Of a stretch of 64,000 nucleotides of DNA, positions 54,149 to 63,822 are shown piece after piece. The translations under genes were made by a program, and so were the position numbers. Position 1 is the stretch's first letter, and every line of letters begins with the position of its first letter. The stretch spans positions 537,302 through 601,301 of the forward strand of contig CACVBU010001315.1 of NCBI GenBank assembly GCA_902728285.1. Reading direction: 5' to 3'. The notes below the pieces were generated by a model. The model had not been told where the DNA came from and ran no database searches. It was given only the letters and a program-made list of their open reading frames with translations. This DNA is from Clytia hemisphaerica (Eukaryota; Cnidaria; Hydrozoa; Leptothecata; Clytiidae).

Positions 54149-54925
54149 GTAAATTGGTCCTTTAATTGTCAGCTGGGTCTGTTTTAGATTTGGGGAAACT
54201 TAGCTTTTGTGATTAAGTTTGATTTTTCAGGATTAAGCCAGAGAAAAGTAAAAATTCTAGCACTCTGAAGGGCAAATTCACAGTCGTCTTTGTCAATACT
54301 ATCTTTATTTAGATTGAATACCTGATTGAATTCACAAATGATTGCATATGTGTTCGAGTAAACATAGCAGATTGTCCATTTACAAGGGAATACATGCATC
54401 CAAACTTAAAAGGACGCCTTTTGAAGAATGAAACAAACCCACTTCAAATCTCAAATATTAAGCTACACTAAAAATGCCAAGGTTGCCATTTGCGAAAGTT
54501 AATCCCGCGAAATATTGTCAAATTTGTCATTTGCAAAAGTTAACTCCCGCCAAATACATTTTTATTTACCAAGATTTTTAAAAATAATTCTTGCTGGAGA
54601 ATAGGTGAACCCAATCACATTAATATTTCTTGTGATTTGTGTATTTGTTTAGATATATATTTAAAGATTGGGCAAGAATTGCAATTTCTGCACTTTCACT
54701 TTAAAGTAACATAGTTTCCTAGGGTCCGGAACCCCCCTAAATAATCAACCCCACCTAAATAATCAACCCCCCCCCCTAAAGGGCAAACCCCCTATATAAA
54801 TTAAAATAACCCCCTAGTGAGACAGTCCTATTTGCATACTTTTTCAGTGGGCAAAGAGGTAACAGTTATCAAGTACCTTGCAATTTTAAGTTTTTTTGAC
54901 TTGAAAAGTAAAAGTTAAACTTTGT
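54149..54925. other. Spacer with C-rich short repeats
   Basis: 54728-54820 has three spaced copies of 'CC(A/C)CCTAAATAATCAAC'-like units and C-runs. 54480-54560 resembles the sub-terminal 'GCGAAAGTTAA' motifs of inverted-repeat elements. No gene. Confidence 0.35.
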
Positions 54926-54929
54926 GTAG

Positions 54930-55030
54930 AGCCCGGGGGGTACTAGGGTTGCGAGCTGGCGGGGGAGGGGTGCCGCCCGACTTTTGAACTTTGGACCCTT
55001 ACCGGGACTAAAAAGGAGAAAACTTTTTAC
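54930..55030. mobile_element. End of a G-capped element related to 39632-39923
   Basis: 'CCCGGGGGGTACTAGGGTTG' followed by 'CGAGCTGGC' and 'GGACCCTTACCGGGACTAAA' follows the same order as the left end at 39632-39700. The other end is not found, so it is a partial or heavily diverged copy. Confidence 0.45.
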
Positions 55031-55675
55031 GACCCTTATAGACTGTTTATAACATTCTGTGTCAGACTGATCTACCTACACCAAGCTCTATAATCTTAAA
55101 ACTTTGTGAGGTGAGGTATTTTTTGTTTTTTCTAAGATTATGAGCTTGGATTCCCAGGCTACTACAAAATTGCGAACAAACCAAACGCCACAAATTCCAT
55201 TAAAAAAACACTAAAGGATTGTTACTGAGCAAACCAGAGTTTCACCGGAAGTGATCTGAGGGTTCGAAAGATAACTGATGTTTCACTAGAACGTTTAAAG
55301 CAAACCAGGTGGGTAAATCTTTGTCTTGACTTTTCCCTTATAATTTATTCTTTTTAGTGTCTATTCCGTAAATATTTCCTCATATATTTGAAAATTCACT
55401 TTAATACTTATTATATGCTTCTATTTTTATTTTCCAAGTCTAAGCAAGGAAAATTATGTTTGTGTATCCCTTTGGCTTTTTAGTGGGCGAGAGGCCGCGT
55501 CACATGGCGCTCTAGCCTGGATCCGCACATTTTTGTCAAACATCAAAATGTTTGATAGCTATACACGAAAGAAAAATGGGTAAAAAGTATGAAATATAGA
55601 GATTTTGGATCCTTATTAAGATAGATCCTACAAATTACTAGCAATTTTGCACATTGCAACGGGTAAAAAATATTT

Positions 55676-55978
55676 AGCCTGGGTACCCCTGGGGGGGGGG
55701 GCACTCCAGGTAAGTGACCTACCGGACGTGCGGCCCTTAAGGGTAAGTTTTTTGGACTTTAGAAAGTGCATTGTAAGGGTTGATTTGTGAGCAAGTGGGA
55801 AAAATTGCACTGTAAGGGTGTAAATTTTGAGAAAATAAAGGGCAAAGAATTTCGAAAAATTGCACTATAAGGGTCGATTTTCAGCCAAACTCTTCCAGCA
55901 CTGTAAGGGTCCGATTTTAGAGACCAGATTTTTGGCCGAACGTTCGGTCGTTTTCAAAATCGAGTACCCCCCGGGGTA
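55676..55978. mobile_element. G/C-capped MITE with iterated CACTGTAAGGGT
   Basis: It starts 'CCCCTGGGGGGGGGGGCACT' and ends with 'GAGTACCCCCCGGGG'. Between them 'GCACTGTAAGGGT' or a one-base variant occurs four times (55768, 55808, 55863, 55900). The same motif set occurs in the element at 62073-62414. The target duplication is unclear here. Confidence 0.65.
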
Positions 55979-55989
55979 TATTGTTACGA

Positions 55990-56360
55990 ATTCATAGAGG
56001 GATACCCTGGAGGATACAGCCCACACATTCCACGCCCTTATGACGGATACAGCTATGATTTGGTCAACGGAGAGTTGGAAATTCAATTGATGCTGCTACC
56101 TCCCGCACCAGATGCTGCTCTGAAACTCGTCAAATGTGGCTGTAAGAAGGGCTGCCAAACGCGGTAAGGCCCATGGTATACGTTGTTCAGAGCTATGTCA
56201 TTGCAAGGATTGCAAGAACAAGGAAGAGCGCCCAACTATTGACGAGAATGATGTAGGAGATGATGATTATTGCTCGGACACAGAGGACAGTGACGGTGAA
56301 CAAGATGAAAGTGACAATTATGAATCTTCTGATGACGAAGATTATAATAGTATCCGCTAA
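55990..56360 (+). pseudogene. C-terminal fragment with CXC-like Cys-rich motif and acidic tail
   Basis: The plus strand reads 'YDLVNGELEIQLMLLPPAPD' and 'KCGCKKGCQTR', then stops at TAA (56164-56166). In a neighbouring frame it continues 'GKAHGIRCSELCHCKDCKN' and an Asp/Glu/Ser tail ending at 56360. The 'CGCKKGC...RCS..C.C..C.N' pattern is the CXC-type end of transposon-derived proteins I know from cnidarians. Part of the motif is missing at the frame break. It may be the end of the family found at 57650-60300. Confidence 0.55.
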
Positions 56361-57640
56361 CGTATAAGTTTTCTATGAGTTTTTCTATTCTTCGGTCCTC
56401 TTCTTTAGATGACCAAACCACGTATTCTAATATATTTGACTTTTATGCTTTGTTTTCTTACTACTTTCTAGTAGGTTACATTTTTAATTGTATGTATTGT
56501 TTATAGAAAAAAAGAAAGCTTATTATTTATCTATTATTTTGGTCAATTTGATCAATTTTTATGGTGACGTCACACAAAGCTTCCTGGCGCTCTATCTTTT
56601 TATAGCAACGTTTTCAGATATGGTTACTGACCTTTTTCTTAATCTGCATGAAAAAACGCTTCGATTCCTATATAACATGCCTATGTTTTGAGTCATAAAT
56701 TTTTCTGTTTTGCTTACGAGTCGCTTATGACGTCATCAGGACCTAAAATTTTACCGGACGCGTCCGGTAAGTAATGAAATTAGGTCCGGTTCGTCGTTTC
56801 GAGATATTTAGGTCGTATATTTTCGATTTCGATCACTTTTTGGTTGTTCGCACCCCGTCCAATATTTTTGTAACCTCAGCTGCCTGACTAACATATTTTA
56901 ATCCACAAGAAAAACGAAACATTTCTTTTGTTTAAATTTCTAACCTGTAAATAAGACTAACATTTCAAACATATTTTATCATACCACAAGAAAAATAAGA
57001 AATCTCTTGCTTATATTTAAGGAAAATGAATTAGGCCATTTCATTTGATATCCATCTACTCCTGGTAGACAAACATGTCTGCATTCCTGGACATCTAAGA
57101 CTTATGTTGGTTTGTCCACAATCCCTTTCGATTTTTTTCTTGAAAAAGTTCTTCCATCCCCACCTCCGGATAAATATGTAATGTAACAGCCCATTCTTTT
57201 TTGATAACTTTATCCTTTTGTTTATTTTTTAAACCTTTTAACCTGTAAATATTTCTGGAGACTGGTTTCTCACTGTGGTTCAAGATCATTCTTCTATTTT
57301 GGTTATTATATCAGCTTACTCTTTTACTGCAGTGAAAACCGACCTTCAAAAGGTATATCTTTATTTGAGAAGAAATCTTACTCTTGTCATATCTTTGGTT
57401 TTATATTTTACAAGAAAAAATTTTATTTATGTTTGTTCAATTTTTTCCTATACTAACTTTCCAATTTAGTATGAAATTCTTTTCTATAAACCTTGCAAAA
57501 ATAGCAAAATGATTTACAATGATTTACAATTGATTCACAAGAAATTTTTAAGTTAAGGTGCTTTCTACCATTTGCGATAAATTCAACTTGTCAAAAAGAG
57601 TGAAATCTCTTTTGTACATTTCTTTTTCCTGTATCTGAGT
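56361..57640. other. Spacer, no gene recognised
   Basis: AT-rich. It has a GC palindromic patch near 56755 ('ACCGGACGCGTCCGGT', a 16-bp perfect palindrome). No coding seen. Confidence 0.4.
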
Positions 57641-57654
57641 GAACAAATTACATA

Positions 57655-58078
57655 GGTATTTTAGTTGTTGACGAAAGAACAATCAATGAAGTTGTTTTAC
57701 CTGTTTTGCTTTTTTGGGATCCAATTGAGCAGCCATGTAGAACTTTGCTTTGCCCTCTCTGTCACCAAGATGGAAATAAGAATGTACCATTACGTCGTCC
57801 AGATAATCCACTTAAAGGCTGGGAAAATTGTAGCTCAAATTCTATGATGCCTAGAACAATATGGGATATAAATTGATACATTATTAGTAGGCAGGAGATA
57901 CAGGTGTAATAATAGCAATCTGTCACATCTTACCATGCTGGCATTCTTCGCCAGTTAAATGCAGTGACTGAAGTACCGTTTTATTTGAGCCATGGTAGTG
58001 GTCTTACAGTAGAGGCTTTTGATCTGGTTAATCGTCTGGTTGACCATGGAAATTCATTTTCTGCAACACAAAAAATAT
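57655..58078 (+). pseudogene. N-terminal fragment of a 'CDHTFK'-type DDE transposase
   Basis: Plus-strand pieces read 'FWDPIEQPCRTLLCPLCHQD' and 'GWENCSSNSMMPR', a CPxC-type start. After a frame change comes 'ILRQLNAVTEVPFYLSHGSG' and 'VEAFDLVNRLVDHGNSFS' (57945-58072). 'VPFYLSH..G.T' followed by 'GxSF' is characteristic of the same large family as the segment at 59974-60300. A minus-strand LINE separates the two. Confidence 0.55.
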
Positions 58079-58087
58079 AAACAGAAG

Positions 58088-59595
58088 GTGTATTGTTTAT
58101 GTTTATGTTTATGTTTCTTTTCTTTAAAGTTGATGCTAAGTAGTACAATGTGTACTTAGCTCGAGGCTAATCAATATCAACTATTAATTACAAATCTATC
58201 TAGAAGGTTGATACTCAAGATCAACTTTTATTTACAAATTAATTTAAATTCAATCAATGAAACCAACGCCATGGATAAAAGTGCGACAGTTTCGACAAGG
58301 ACAAGTAGTGGGCCTCCATTGCTTGATTTCTTTTTTAAATTCATCTAGGTTTTTAAGTTTTTTAAAGTCATCGGGAAGTGTAGCCCAGATTTTAGGTCCC
58401 AGGAAAGCTAAAGACGATTTTCCATTCATTTCACTTTCAACTACTCTACTACGAAAGGAATTTCTTTTTCTCGTTTTGATCTTACATTGGTTTTTGAGAA
58501 ATATTTTACTTTCTGATTCATTGAGTTTTGATTTAAATAGCTCTGTGGATAAGGATTGAATTGCTCGTTGATGGAAGGTGGAACCGTTGTCAAGTTTCAA
58601 CAGATCATCGAATGATGAGTTGTAGTCTGAGTAAACGATTCTCAAGCATCTTTTATGTAGATTGTTTATTTTATCCTCTAGAGCTCTGCTATGAAACATC
58701 CATATGAGAGGACAGTAATTGAAGTGGCATTTAATGAAAGCATTCATCAAGCGTTTCTTTTTTTCTAAAGTGAGATATGTGCTCATTCTGGCTAAGGCGG
58801 TTATTTTCAAACTAGCTTTCTTGCAAAGATTTTCTATATGCGATTCAAACGTCAAAAGATTATCGAAGGTTACTCCAAGAATCTTTGACGTTTTGGTATT
58901 GAAAACAGTTTCTTCTCTAATATTTAGATAGAGCGAGTCGCCAATGATGATAACTATTAGCTGACATTTGTCAGCATTACCAACCATTTGATTAATCGAA
59001 AGCCATGTGAAGATTTTTTCTGCTACAGAGCTTAGTTTACCACTTACTTCAATCCAGGTAGGAGCACTAACATAGGGTGTCGTATCGTCCGCATAATTCG
59101 CAACCTTAGTATCCTCAATGATGAAGAAGAGGTCACAGATATAAATATTGAAAAACAGAGGGCCAATGATTGATCCCTGGGGAACACCATCCTTGATCTT
59201 GATCCAGTTACTCAGATCGTTGCCTACTTTTGTCCTTTGTTGCCTATTTTCTAGATAACTCTTGACTAACCCAGTGGAAAGGTCATCGAACCCGTATGCA
59301 CTGATCTTTGCTACAAGTAATTTGTGGCACATGCAGTGAAAGGCCTTAGAAAGGTCGATGAGCAGTGCCCCAAAAACATCTTTTTTGTCATTGGCTAGCT
59401 TCCAGAGCTCTTCCATTGGGAGAAGAGAGGTTTGAGTGGAATATCCTTTCCTGAAACCACATTGTTGTTCATCAAAGTAGTGCTCAAAGTATTCTGATAT
59501 TTGATTGTGATATACTCTTTCGTAAATTTTGGATATTACCGACAGTATACTTATTGGTCTATAGTTACTTTTGTCGTTTTTAGAGTTTTTTTTAT
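58088..59595 (-). mobile_element. 5'-truncated non-LTR element with (ACATAA)n tail
   Basis: The minus strand encodes 'NYRPISILSVISKIYERVY' and 'QQCGFRKGYST', then the 388-codon frame 59416-58250. That frame has 'LLIDLSKAFHCMCHKLLV', 'DGVPQGSIIGPLFFNIYI', catalytic 'YADD' near 59085, and a C-terminal 'CPCRNC' end. The 3' UTR ends in ACATAA repeats at 58090-58115. No frameshift is visible in the retained part, so this is a younger insertion than most here. Confidence 0.85.
58250..59595 (-). CDS. Reverse transcriptase, partial, of the 58-kb LINE
   Basis: Open from the truncated 5' end to the stop at 58250. RT motifs are in order, with 'AFH' instead of the more usual 'AFD' in the first catalytic block, so the first catalytic Asp is replaced by His. 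'YADD' is intact. The C-terminus has 'FHSRALEDKINNLHKRCLRI' and 'LAFLGPKIWATLPDDFKKLK', the common end of jockey/CR1-like proteins. Confidence 0.8.
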
Positions 59596-59973
59596 TTGAT
59601 AAATATTATCGCAAAAGTGTCCTTATATCAGATTGTAGTGACTGATACTTTTACCTTTAGACTATCAATAATCAATAACTAGCAAAATAAAAGCTGTGGA
59701 GGAGCTTGGGAATATACCAGTGAAATCGTACATTGTTGCTTGTTTTATGGTTTCATTGTTGGAGTTATTAATCATATTGAAGTCGTGTTATATTGTTTTG
59801 TGGTTAAACATTACTCGTGTTGTTGAGTAAATAATTGTTAATTGTTTTATTCGAGACATATTGTTCATTGTTTTGTTGGAGATATTGTTTTTATGGTTAC
59901 CTTGACATAACATTTACGATCACTGACTGACTATCAGGAACTAACAACAATGTAACTTACTTCAATTTTCAGT

Positions 59974-60300
59974 GACAAGGCAGCCGAGGAAGTGATAAAG
60001 TCGCCGCCATCTGAACAATTTTTACGTGGATGTTTTCTGCACCAGTACAACACATACAAAGACATATCTATGATAAAAAATTAATGAAATCGATTGTGAA
60101 TTCTTAAGCTGTGACCATACGTTTAAAGTTGCAACCAATATTGGGTTTCTCGATGAAAACAAACGTTGGATCAAATTGGTCGACTCTATATTTCTCTTTC
60201 TCAATGAAAACGGACAAGTTCTAGGATATAAGCTGTGCAAAGGGACTGCTTTTGAGCAAGTGTCAGATATATCATTGCAATACAAAGTGCAATATTCATA
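59974..60300 (+). pseudogene. Core of a 'CDHTFK'-type DDE transposase, frameshifted
   Basis: After a TTTTCAG acceptor the plus strand reads 'DKAAEEVIKSPPSEQFLRGC' and 'FLHQYNTYKDIS'. A shifted frame gives 'DKKLMKSIVNS', then another 'FLSCDHTFKVATNIGF', 'RWIKLVDSIFLFLNENGQVL' and 'GYKLCKGTAFEQV'. 'S-C-D-H-T-F-K' carries the presumed first catalytic Asp. Two single-base lesions lie within about 40 bp. Same family as 57655-58078. Confidence 0.6.
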
Positions 60301-60379
60301 ACCATGAATTCTAAAAATTTAAAGTCTTGATGTTTGCTAATGTTATTATTTAAAAAATGATAAACCTATATCTTTTTAG

Positions 60380-60488
60380 GTGCGTGTGGAGTGCGGGGAT
60401 ACTCCATTCTTGGTGAGCTACCATACATAGATATAATTTGGAATATCTCATTCGACTATGTGCATGGTGTTTTTCTGGGTGTGACAAA
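60380..60488 (+). CDS. TNP2-like (CACTA-type) transposase, exon 1 in window
   Basis: Acceptor TTTTTAG; open frame reading 'ACGVRGYSILGELPYIDIIW' and 'NISFDYVHGVFLGVTK'; donor GTAAGG. 'G(V/I)(K/R)G.S.L..LP..DI' followed by 'DY.H.V.LGV' is the signature of the TNP2/En-Spm-type transposase family. The split Lys codon is completed by the exon at 63403. Confidence 0.75.
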
Positions 60489-60551
60489 GTAAGGATGATT
60501 TTTATAAAGTTCAGCTAACATAACTTAAACCTAACTGACCCTCTGGTTTTT

Positions 60552-61411
60552 GGACCTACCCCGGTGGGGTGGAGGTCCTATAAATTAACCCATGTTCGTT
60601 CGTTCGTTAGTTAGTGTGTTAGTTACCAGCTTTTCTCGAGATTGGCTCATTAGTTTTTTCTGATTTTTGGCACAAAGGTGCATGACCTTAAACCCTCGAA
60701 TGTGACGGAGCCCGATTTTCGAAAAAAAAAATTTTGGGGTAAATTTGGGCCAAAAAACGGCTTAAAAACGGGTTTTTTGGACTTTGTGAAAAATTGGATC
60801 ATTAATTTTTTCTGATTTTTAGCATGAAAGTAGGGTACAATTATAGTTAAAGGATGGCTCAAGCGATTTTTTCAAAAAATTTTTTTGGCTCAAAAATCGC
60901 ATTTTTATCTATAAGAACCACTTTTAATAAGAATACATCAATGTTCTTAGCCATATTATTATTATTATTTTTATTAGTTTTTTTACGATGAAAATGTCAC
61001 GGTGGAGGGTAATGATTTGAGTTTTCTGTAAACACTTATTATTTTTTTGGCTGAAAAACGAATCTTTATCTATAAGAATCATTATTTATGAGCATAGATC
61101 AGTATTATTAGCCAAATTGTTTTTTTATTATTATTTTTCTAACAGAAGAAAATGTCACGGTAGAGTGCGACGGTTTGAGTTTTCTGGAAACCTTATTATT
61201 AAGCTGTGCATTTTTCTGATAGTGGTTTTTATAAAGAAGAGCGCTTAATAGCTTTTTTATTTCTTTTTCAAAAATCTTTTTCAATAGTGTTGATAGTTTC
61301 TCTCAATAGATATGCTTTCATTTTCTTTATTTTTTTGTATTTTGACCAGTTATGTCTTATGTGTTTCATTGTTTCAATGTTCACTGATTAGTTTGATAAC
61401 TAGGTAGGTCC
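60552..61411. mobile_element. 0.86-kb element with GGACCTACC inverted ends and internal duplication
   Basis: It starts 'GGACCTACCCCGGTGGGGTG' and folds back on 'GGAGGTCC' within 30 bp. It ends in 'GGTAGGTCC'. A ~161-bp segment is duplicated inside: 60883-61043 and 61044-61203 share 'TTTATCTATAAGAA', 'GAAAATGTCACGGT' and 'TTTGAGTTTTCTG.AAAC'. No coding recognised. Superfamily not assigned. Confidence 0.6.
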
Positions 61412-62072
61412 ATAAAAAGTATCGCTTGTTTTATTATTGAACAATTCTGTGCTTCTTATTCACGATTACAATAATTTTTTTTGCATTTCATATTTTGATA
61501 CTTCTTCTATTGTAACCAGAAAATATTTTTCTAATTTGCCTTTATGGCACCTTCCACACCTTCCACATGAGAAGGTGTCTTCTTCATAGCTATTGTTTTA
61601 TTTTGAAATGTACGTGTAGTTTCTCGTTTTTTCAACATAAGTCGATAATTTCTGCAATAAACAAGAAGGAATCGAATCATTGGGGTACAAACTGACAGTC
61701 TAGGATTATACTAAATTAAGGGACGTCCCTAAATTAAGGGTGTCCCTTAATTAAAAGACATTGATTAAAATCATGTCCCTAAATTTAAGGACAGTCTCTA
61801 AATAAAGGGACATAAATTTTCAAACCTCAATCTTTTGGCAACCATCCATCAGCGGCGCTCATTTTTAACAATGTAGATGCTTCTTCACTAGCCCTACAAG
61901 CTTGCAAAATATGAAATCCCAACAAAGTCGGGAGCTTAGGCTAGAGTTATTTTTGTCGCAGCTACTTTTTCCCGCGCTTTTTATCAAAAAAAAAATTGGG
62001 TCACGAGTAGCCCGGGGTCCACTTAGAGCTTTTTTATGGTCTTTTTGGCGCTGATAAAAGTGGCCCGGTAGT

Positions 62073-62414
62073 CCCGGGGGGGGGGCAGCTGGGCAAAAAG
62101 ACCGACGGGTATGTGCGGGTCCTAAGGGTACCTTTTCCAATATGTTTAAAATGCGCTGTAAGGGTCGGAAAATCTAGAGATGCACTGTAAGGGTAGCAAT
62201 TTCAGAAAATTTTTGAAAAATCTAGATATTTTGACCAAAAATGCTAGAATTTTGACCATCTTTTGCACGAAAAGGATCGAAAATTTTGGGGAAAATGCAC
62301 TCTAAGGGTATGATTTTCACTGATTTTTGCTGCACTGTAAGGGTGCAATTTTAAAAGCCAATTTTTGGCCCGCACATACCGTCAGTCCGCAAACCCAGTG
62401 CCCCCCCCCCCCGG
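62073..62414. mobile_element. 342-bp hAT-like MITE (CCGGTAGT duplication), nested
   Basis: 'CCGGTAGT' at 62065-62072 and 62415-62422 forms an exact 8-bp target duplication. The ends read 'CCCGGGGGGGGGCAGCTGGG' and the complement of 'CCCAGTGCCCCCCCC', that is G-capped inverted ends. 'GCACTGTAAGGGT' or variants are iterated at 62148, 62175, 62297 and 62331, as in 55676-55978. An 8-bp duplication is typical of hAT. Confidence 0.8.
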
Positions 62415-62608
62415 CCGGTAGTATATGGTAATATGCTTTTGCTTAGGCGGACTGTAAAACAGTCCGCCAGATTTTTGTTGTTTTTGGAAGGTAAAAACAG
62501 TACGAAGCAATGTTTTTATTTGAGAATAGGGCATTGCAAATCTGATATTGATGTGTTTGTTTCTCATTTTTGATTACATCTTTCAACTCTAAGTAGTTTT
62601 TTTGTTAT

Positions 62609-62800
62609 TTGGATTTTAAACATTCTCTTTCAAAATGGCGACCTCGCCAAACGCTCCTAGTCTACTTCACTGGACTCAGCGTCATAAAAATTATCAAAAA
62701 GCAAAGTTCAGCCAGAAGTATAGACTCTAGTCTAGGTCACGAGAGAAGAAAAAAATCGTCTAAAAAGTCGTCGGAACTTGGCCATAGACGTGTAAAATAA
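62609..62800 (+). other. Short open frame inside the 1.58-kb transposon
   Basis: 63 codons, Lys/Ser-rich at the end ('RRKKSSKKSSELGHRR'). No known domain. It may be chance, and I list it only because it is the longest frame unique to the transposon. Confidence 0.15.
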
Positions 62801-63402
62801 AGACCAACTTTTTATATTAAGTTTCGTGTTTTTAATCATTTTTATGATTTTATCATTCAAATTTACAACATAATTTTGTTTTAAAAAAGCAAATAATAAA
62901 GTTTTGAGTAATATTTTGGTCTTTTTTCGGAATATTTCATTATTTTACTTGGTCTTTGCTTTACACGCTTTATAGTTCAAACGCGTTTAATTTAGAAAGA
63001 TAAACGCGTTTCACACGCGCTACGATAAACAAAAGAAATGTCCTAATTTGCTGATTCAGCGTTCGTCCGACGTAATTTTTGAATTTTATCTCAGCCAAGA
63101 TGGTCGTAATAACACACTTTCGATGGAGTGTAAAGTTCAGGAACCGCTGACGCACCAATCTAAAGATATTTACACTTTAATTTTTTTGTCCCTTAATTTA
63201 GGGACAGTGTCCTTTAATTTAGGGACTGTCCCTTAATTTAAGGACTGTCCCTTAATTTAGTATAATCCTAGACTGAACTGAACTGGAGAGCAGAATTTGT
63301 CGTTCTTTTTTAGATTTGTTGATTTTTTTGTTGTTGCGAGGTAGGAACTTTCTTACCCTCGTATACATCTTGCCCTTATTTCTTTCAATGGATTTTACTT
63401 AG

Positions 63403-63560
63403 ATCATTGAACAAATTGTGTGAGTCGTCATATTCAAAGCAATCTTGGTACCTTGGTAAAGATGTGCATTTACTTGACAGAACTTTATATACTTTCAAAC
63501 CGCCAGATGAAGTGACTAGACTCCCACGTAGTCTATTTGCACACAGAAACTATTTTAAAG
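63403..63560 (+). CDS. TNP2-like transposase, exon 2 in window
   Basis: Acceptor TTACTTAG. It completes 'VTK' from the exon at 60380 and reads 'SLNKLCESSYSKQSWYLG', 'FKPPDEVTRLPRSLFAHRNY', ending 'FK' before a GTTCAA donor. 'KPP..V.RLPRS' is a family hallmark. Reading past the donor would stop after 'LPQILP'; using the donor keeps the family pattern through the next exon. Confidence 0.75.
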
Positions 63561-63740
63561 GTTCAAAATTTACAAATTTGGCTTGTCATTTACCTCAGAT
63601 TTTACCTTAGCATCAACTAATATTTATAATTATTAAAAGCCTGCTGGAGAGATTTTGTACACACTTACAAACTAATGTGACAATTCTTGGTTTTACAAAG
63701 GTTAAAATACTCTAAAAATCAGGATTTTCTTTCTTTATAG

Positions 63741-63822
63741 CAAATGGAAATGAATGCAGAAATTGGTTATTTTATTATGCCACTGTTCTACTTCAAGGAG
63801 TTCTACCTGATCAATTTTACAG
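63741..63822 (+). CDS. TNP2-like transposase, exon 3 in window
   Basis: Acceptor TTTATAG, then 'NGNECRNWLFYYATVLLQGV' and 'LPDQFYR', then donor GTGAAC. Joining with exon 2 gives 'FKANGNECRNW', matching the 'F(K/R)A.E.RNW' segment of the family. The gene continues beyond the window. Confidence 0.7.

Larger units (their letters stand above)
61696..63275. mobile_element. 1.58-kb transposon with ~29-bp inverted ends and 6-bp AACTGA duplication
   Basis: Both ends start 'CAGTCTAGGATTATACTAAA' and match for about 29 bp. They are followed by iterated 'GGGAC(A/G)..CCCTTAATTTA' blocks. 'AACTGA' lies immediately outside both ends (61690-61695 and 63276-63281). The interior has no recognisable transposase and a hAT-like MITE nested at 62073-62414. 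A 6-bp duplication is unusual; Dada elements are one known group with 6-7 bp. It occupies the intron of the TNP2-like gene. Confidence 0.8.

Noticed and set aside
54371..54470. Terminal exon of the DUF3987-like gene
   Set aside because: In the required phase it stops after 12 codons. The longer reading would need a different phase, so support is too weak.
56755..56770. 16-bp palindrome ACCGGACGCGTCCGGT as a regulatory site
   Set aside because: Isolated, no gene near by and no second copy in the window.
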